Shown here: positions 5,762 through 10,063 of the stretch, one piece after another
How positions within the stretch are numbered: the first letter of the stretch is position 1
Layout of the letters: the number at the start of each line of letters is the position of its first letter
Assembly (NCBI GenBank): GCA_002404375.1
Contig: DHJO01000051.1
Location: forward strand, 1,426 to 11,488
DNA length: 10,063 nucleotides
Source of the DNA: Gemmatimonadales bacterium UBA4718
GTDB lineage: Bacteria > Gemmatimonadota > Gemmatimonadetes > Gemmatimonadales > Gemmatimonadaceae
Direction: 5' to 3'
Made by a program: the position numbers and the translations under genes
The notes under the pieces: model-generated
The model's database searches: none
Told to the model about the DNA's origin: nothing
Seen by the model: the letters and a program-made list of their open reading frames with translations, nothing else

Positions 5762-6322
5762 TTACGGGCGGACCTCGACGTTCCCATGCTGGAGGTCCTC
5801 GAGGTTGAACGGCGTGCCCGCATCGCAGAACGCCTGAGCAGTACCCGGGAATCCAAAACGCGCATTGCTGCCCTTGTCCGGCGGGTCGCTCGCATCCTCG
5901 CCATTGTCCACCACGACCAAACGAAACTCTGTGCCGGGTAGGAACCTCGGATCGGTAGCGTGATCGACGAGGCCGCCGATGCGCGCCATGTTGCCGACGA
6001 TCTCAAAGCAGGTGACTGTCCCGTGCGTCTGACGTATGAATTCGCCCGTCGAATTGAGAAGGACTCGCTCCTCGAACTCGCCGGAGACCGAGCCATCGTC
6101 GTGACGAATCGCGCTCAGGGAGTACTTGAAATCGTTGCCGGTGTTGATGCCGACGAACTGGTAGTGCCCGGTGACTGACTGCATGACGTCGGGCGTTGCG
6201 ACATCAGTGATGTGTTCGCCGCGACTAGCGGCCGGTGCCGTGATTGCTTCACCGGGGTTTCGCTCGCAGCCGACGACCGCGAGTCCAACGAGCAGCATGA
6301 CGGTTCCGTGGATCAATGACAT
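5762..6322 (-). CDS. Lipoprotein of unknown function (186 aa), first gene of operon
   Basis: From the ATG at 6322 the product has 186 residues: M-S-L-I-H-G, a hydrophobic stretch and the lipobox V-V-G-C with the cysteine at 19. The minus-strand GGGAGG (6327-6332) lies 4 bases before this ATG; an in-frame ATG at 6334 would start upstream of that site and is less likely. The mature domain is beta-rich and polar, beginning S-V-T-G-H-Y-Q-F-V-G, with S-G-E-F-E-E-R and, near residue 136, V-V-V-D-N-G-E-D-A-S-D-P-P-D. That V-D-N-G-E run followed by P-P-D recurs in many bacterial hypothetical proteins. Cysteines at 105 and 166 could form a disulfide. It ends 45 bases before the FN3 lipoprotein gene with no terminator between, so the two and the DsbA-like gene probably form one operon. 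I cannot name the family. Confidence 0.82.
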   Translation of the reverse strand: MSLIHGTVMLLVGLAVVGCERNPGEAITAPAASRGEHITDVATPDVMQSVTGHYQFVGINTGNDFKYSLSAIRHDDGSVSGEFEERVLLNSTGEFIRQTHGTVTCFEIVGNMARIGGLVDHATDPRFLPGTEFRLVVVDNGEDASDPPDKGSNARFGFPGTAQAFCDAGTPFNLEDLQHGNVEVRP

Positions 6323-6452
6323 GGCTCCTCCCATCTGGTGGTGGATGCATCGTCCTGAGGCGCCGCAGCGCAGGATTTTCTCGTTGCGGCTGGCGATGTG
6401 TTCCCTACTATCTCGGGAGATCCGCTTACCGCTGGCTTACCCCGGACTTATC

Positions 6453-6471
6453 TGGCGGCTAAGGGCCGCCA
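6453..6471. repeat. Inverted repeat TGGCGGC-N5-GCCGCCA in the operon leader
   Basis: TGGCGGC at 6453-6459 and GCCGCCA at 6465-6471 are perfectly complementary across a 5-base loop. The element lies about 130 bases upstream of the lipoprotein start at 6322 and has no U tract on either side, so it fits an operator or leader hairpin better than a terminator. The rest of 6323-6595 shows no convincing gene. Confidence 0.4.
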
Positions 6472-6535
6472 TCGACGCGCCTCGAAACCGGGCTGTGATA
6501 CCGGGAACGGTGGAGCGAGTGGGACGAGAACTATG

Positions 6536-6566
6536 GAAGGAGGAAACGCGCGGCTAACCGTCGCGT
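6536..6566 (-). terminator. Terminator-like hairpin after the regulator gene
   Basis: On the minus strand, ACGCGACGG (6566-6558) pairs with CCGCGCGT (6553-6546) around a 4-base loop, with one bulged base, followed by TTTCCTCCTT. It lies 30 bases past the stop of the BTAD regulator gene. The tail is pyrimidine-rich rather than a clean T run, so confidence is moderate. Confidence 0.5.
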
Positions 6567-6595
6567 TGTGCTACTCGCGCGAGAGCCGCGCACGC

Positions 6596-8953
6596 TCAGA
6601 GCATGTTTTGCTTGTGCAGGAGCTCTCGGTAGCGGGGATCTGTGCGCAGCGGCTTCAGCCCTTCGTCGATACGCAGACGCATGCGGTTGGCCATTCCCCA
6701 GCGCGTGCGATCGAGCCACGCGAAAGCGGAATCGGTCTGGCCAAGCCTGACGTGGGCCTCGGCGATGTAGACTCCCTGAAGGTCGATCTGCGGCCGCCGC
6801 TCGACTAGCGCCAGCAGCGATTTCGCGGCGGCACGGTCCCCACAGAGCAGCACGACGCGGACGTGGCTGACCAAGGTCATATTCTCGTTGGGGGCGAGCT
6901 GCTGCGCGCGCTTGTTTTCGGCTCCGGCCTCGGAACAGCGGCCGTCGCGGGCGAGGTTGATGGATCGGTCGGCGGCCGTGCCCGGATGATTCGGGTCGAC
7001 TATCGTGCTACGAGGTAGCGGGGCAGCCGTCGACGAGCGGATGCCCGCATACGTCTCGATCATAATCGTCATTTCTCGAATCGGCTGAGAGAGCGGATCG
7101 AGCTCGCGGGCGCGCCGGATTTCACGCAGCGCCTCCTCCTTCCGATCGAGCGTGACGAGCAGGATCGCATACCAGTGGTGCGCGAGGGCATTGCTCGGGG
7201 CCAGCTGCAAGGCGCGCCGGAACTCTAACTCGGCGGTGGGCCAGTCGCCGGCATCAGTGAGCGTTCCCGCCAGTGACGTGTGCGCCTCCGAAAGGCTTCC
7301 ATCGAGCGTGAGCGCAGTGCGCGCCATCCGGGGCGCGGTGTCAACCGCAAACTCCAAGGGCATGAAACCGAATCCGCCCGCTAGGCGGTACGCGTCGGCG
7401 AGACCGGCATAGCCCAGCGCGAACGTGGAGTCGCGTCTGATGGCCTCCTTGTGCAGCCCAATTGCGAGGCGAAGCCCCGCTGGATTCCGACTGAGCGCGG
7501 CGTCGCGACCACGAAGATAGAGGCCGTAGACGATCGGATCGACGCGGCGGGCTGACGCGCGTGCCGGTTTCCCGTCGATCGCGGAATCATCAGCCCGCTC
7601 ATTCGCATTGAGCCGCATCGCAATTGCATCGGCGATGTCACGCTCGAGCGCTGGCAGCTCCGCAGCGTCGCGCTCGTACCGCTCTGCCCAGAGGTGCCGA
7701 TCCGCCAGCGCGTTCACGAGCTGCGCATCGACCATCACGCGATTCGCGGTGCGGACGACGCTTCCCTCCACCACTGCGTTGCAACCCAATTCGCGGGCGA
7801 TCTGGGGAAGCGGTTTTTGCGTGGCCTTGTACTGTGCGGCCGAGGTTCGAGAAATCACGCTCAGTCGCTGATGGCGCGCCAGCTCGGTGATGAGGGCGTC
7901 GGTTACAGCATCCGCGAAATCGTCCTGCGAGCGATCGCCGGAGTAATTCGCGAGCGGGATGACGGCGACACACGACGATGGCACATTTGGCGCGGCCTTG
8001 TGCGTGAAGGCGAACGTGGCTAACGCGGCGCCCGCCAGGCCCAGCGCTGCACCCCCTGCGTACCACCAGCTCGCGCGGCGACGCGGCACAGGTGGTTCGC
8101 GCGTGGTCCCGCTGCGTGAGCCTGTCTCGGATGTCGGTAACGACGCGACAGGCGCTGACGAAGCGACAAACGAAGGCGAAGGCACAACTTGCGGTGATGA
8201 GGGGGTGACGGTCTCAGGCGTGGGTGTCTGCAAGGCTTTGACGAACCGGTTGATCCGCCCATCAGGCGGAGCGTCGAGCTCCTCGCGTAGGAGCGCCTCG
8301 TGCACGCGCGCGTGGCGAATCGCGGCCCCGGGATCTCCCGCGGCGGCCAACGCACTCATCAGCTGGAGCGCTGCCTCAGAGTTGAGCGGATCCTGCGCGG
8401 CAACTCGACGCCGCCATATCACAGCGCCCGCGGGATCGCCCGCAGCCTCACGCTCGGCCGCGATCGAATTCATGGCGGCCGCATATCGGCGGGCGTAAGT
8501 GGCGCGCGTTGTGTCCAGCCAGGCGGCGAATTCCGGGGCGGCGCCTGCGACGTGAAAGCCGGCGAGCAGCTCACCACGATACAGCTCGACCGCCTCCGTG
8601 TAGCGATGCGCTTCAACCGCTTCGTCGAATGTGAGCGCATCGCACCAGATCGTACTCAGGTCAATCGCCAGCTCCTCGGCGGTACGACTGACGACGACGT
8701 CCGCGCCGAGCGCACCGCGTAGAAAGTAGACTGCCTGGCTGAGCGCGTTGCGGGCGTGCGCCTGATCCTGGTCCGGCCAGAAGAGCGCGAGCAGTTGATC
8801 GCGGCGATGAGGCCCCTGCGGAGTGGCGAGCGCGAGGTAGGTGAGCAGCGCGACGCGCCGGGGCTGCGCGAGGACAGAGCGTAGCTCGCTGCCGTCGGGC
8901 GCCTGGAGATCGAGCGCCCCAAGCGTCCGGAGCCGTAGTATGGACATCGTCAT
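6596..8953 (-). CDS. Membrane-anchored BTAD transcriptional regulator with FlgO-like and TPR domains
   Basis: From the ATG at 8953 the protein has 785 residues. Residues about 4-105 form a winged-helix DNA-binding domain (I-L-R-L-R-T-L-G-A-L, R-R-V-A-L-L-T-Y-L-A-L, L-F-W-P-D, A-R-N-A-L-S-Q), and about 108-243 the bacterial transcriptional activator domain (BTAD) seen in SARP/AfsR-type regulators. A Pro/Ser/Thr-rich linker (to about 292) leads to one TM helix at about 296-318 (W-W-Y-A-G-G-A-A-L-G). Residues 328-430 resemble the FlgO-like periplasmic domain found with CadC-like and cyclase-like proteins (V-A-V-I-P-L-A-N-Y-S-G, then V-V-E-G-S-V-V-R). TPR-like repeats fill about 477-765. This suits a one-component signal sensor with DNA binding in the cytoplasm. 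A TTG at 9037 extends the frame by 28 residues, but AGGTGG near 8964-8968 and the domain edge favour 8953. Its target genes are unknown. Confidence 0.9.
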   Translation of the reverse strand: MTMSILRLRTLGALDLQAPDGSELRSVLAQPRRVALLTYLALATPQGPHRRDQLLALFWPDQDQAHARNALSQAVYFLRGALGADVVVSRTAEELAIDLSTIWCDALTFDEAVEAHRYTEAVELYRGELLAGFHVAGAAPEFAAWLDTTRATYARRYAAAMNSIAAEREAAGDPAGAVIWRRRVAAQDPLNSEAALQLMSALAAAGDPGAAIRHARVHEALLREELDAPPDGRINRFVKALQTPTPETVTPSSPQVVPSPSFVASSAPVASLPTSETGSRSGTTREPPVPRRRASWWYAGGAALGLAGAALATFAFTHKAAPNVPSSCVAVIPLANYSGDRSQDDFADAVTDALITELARHQRLSVISRTSAAQYKATQKPLPQIARELGCNAVVEGSVVRTANRVMVDAQLVNALADRHLWAERYERDAAELPALERDIADAIAMRLNANERADDSAIDGKPARASARRVDPIVYGLYLRGRDAALSRNPAGLRLAIGLHKEAIRRDSTFALGYAGLADAYRLAGGFGFMPLEFAVDTAPRMARTALTLDGSLSEAHTSLAGTLTDAGDWPTAELEFRRALQLAPSNALAHHWYAILLVTLDRKEEALREIRRARELDPLSQPIREMTIMIETYAGIRSSTAAPLPRSTIVDPNHPGTAADRSINLARDGRCSEAGAENKRAQQLAPNENMTLVSHVRVVLLCGDRAAAKSLLALVERRPQIDLQGVYIAEAHVRLGQTDSAFAWLDRTRWGMANRMRLRIDEGLKPLRTDPRYRELLHKQNML

Positions 8954-8971
8954 GACATGTCGCCACCTCGA

Positions 8972-8992
8972 ATCGCGGTTTGTAGCCGCGAT
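8972..8992. repeat. Inverted repeat ATCGCGG-N7-CCGCGAT in the regulator leader
   Basis: ATCGCGG (8972-8978) and CCGCGAT (8986-8992) are perfectly complementary, 7 bp each, with a 7-base loop. The element ends 2 bases upstream of the minus-strand ribosome binding site (AGGTGG within 8963-8969) of the BTAD gene. It could be an autoregulatory operator or a leader hairpin affecting translation. Confidence 0.45.
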
Positions 8993-9006
8993 ATGCCACC
9001 GGCGAG

Positions 9007-9023
9007 AGACGGAGAACCCGTCT
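9007..9023. repeat. Inverted repeat AGACGG-N5-CCGTCT
   Basis: AGACGG (9007-9012) and CCGTCT (9018-9023) form a 6-bp perfect inverted repeat in the regulator/thiC divergent region. The arm sequence is the same as in the palindrome at 361-376, though the spacer is 5 bases instead of 2. Confidence 0.35.
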
Positions 9024-9081
9024 AGCTCACTCTCCAAGGTACGCCCGACTCATGAACCCGCAATCGGCCGATGTCGAGAAG

Positions 9082-9111
9082 GCGACACTTTCGGGGTTGG
9101 GGCGATAGATT
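9082..9111 (+). promoter_or_regulatory. Candidate thiC promoter
   Basis: GCGACA at 9082-9087 (4 of 6 to the -35 consensus) and TAGATT at 9106-9111 (4 of 6 to the -10) are separated by 18 bases. Transcription would then start near 9118, at the first bases of the riboswitch, which is the position expected. The match is weak and rests on that placement. Confidence 0.3.
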
Positions 9112-9116
9112 GCTAA

Positions 9117-10063
<947 letters not shown>

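Noticed and set aside
6171..6808. Overlapping plus-strand frames in the gap between the regulator and the lipoprotein gene
   Set aside because: No recognisable domain; they run into the confident minus-strand coding regions on both sides.

Overview
This GC-rich window encodes many lipoproteins and exported proteins, plus one large BTAD/FlgO-like/TPR regulator and a riboswitch-led thiC. The protein repertoire most resembles Gemmatimonadota: soil-type lipoproteins with D-L-x-L-A N-terminal motifs, BTAD-TM-TPR regulators, and a short-form ThiC. That assignment is inference from protein style; there is no rRNA or other marker to confirm it. No CRISPR array, tRNA, rRNA, transposase, phage gene or integrase was seen.

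Layout. (1) Positions 1-335, minus: the 5' part of a SnoaL/NTF2-like lipoprotein gene that runs off the left edge. (2) 336-558: a divergent intergenic region with stacked inverted repeats (GAGAC/GTCTC half-sites). (3) 559-2181, plus: two related Gly-zipper lipoproteins with a terminator-like hairpin between them, closed by a strong bidirectional terminator at 2202-2230. (4) 2244-2894, minus: a four-TM membrane protein followed by a tiny Gly-rich membrane protein. (5) 3088-6322, minus: a probable three-gene envelope operon, in transcription order a 186-aa lipoprotein, a 604-aa lipoprotein with five FN3 domains and a Cys-rich tail, and a DsbA-family thiol oxidoreductase. It ends in a long terminator hairpin at 3006-3060. 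(6) 6323-6595: 273 bases without a convincing gene, holding a terminator-like hairpin for the upstream regulator and an inverted repeat in the operon leader. (7) 6596-8953, minus: a membrane-anchored BTAD/FlgO-like/TPR regulator. (8) 8954-9224: a divergent intergenic region with two hairpins in the regulator leader and, on the plus strand, a TPP riboswitch. (9) 9225-10063, plus: thiC, cut by the right edge.

How the parts fit. The clearest functional link is the minus-strand operon: a Cys-rich exported lipoprotein is encoded 25 bases before a DsbA-like protein that could oxidise or isomerise its many cysteines. The regulator lies directly upstream on the same strand and could control this operon, but nothing in the sequence proves it. 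thiC is controlled by a TPP aptamer whose conserved 3' strand contains the ribosome binding site. I see no clearly new defence or mobile system. The most unusual items are the oxidative-folding operon, the duplicated FN3 pair, and the inverted-repeat clusters upstream of the lipoprotein and regulator genes.
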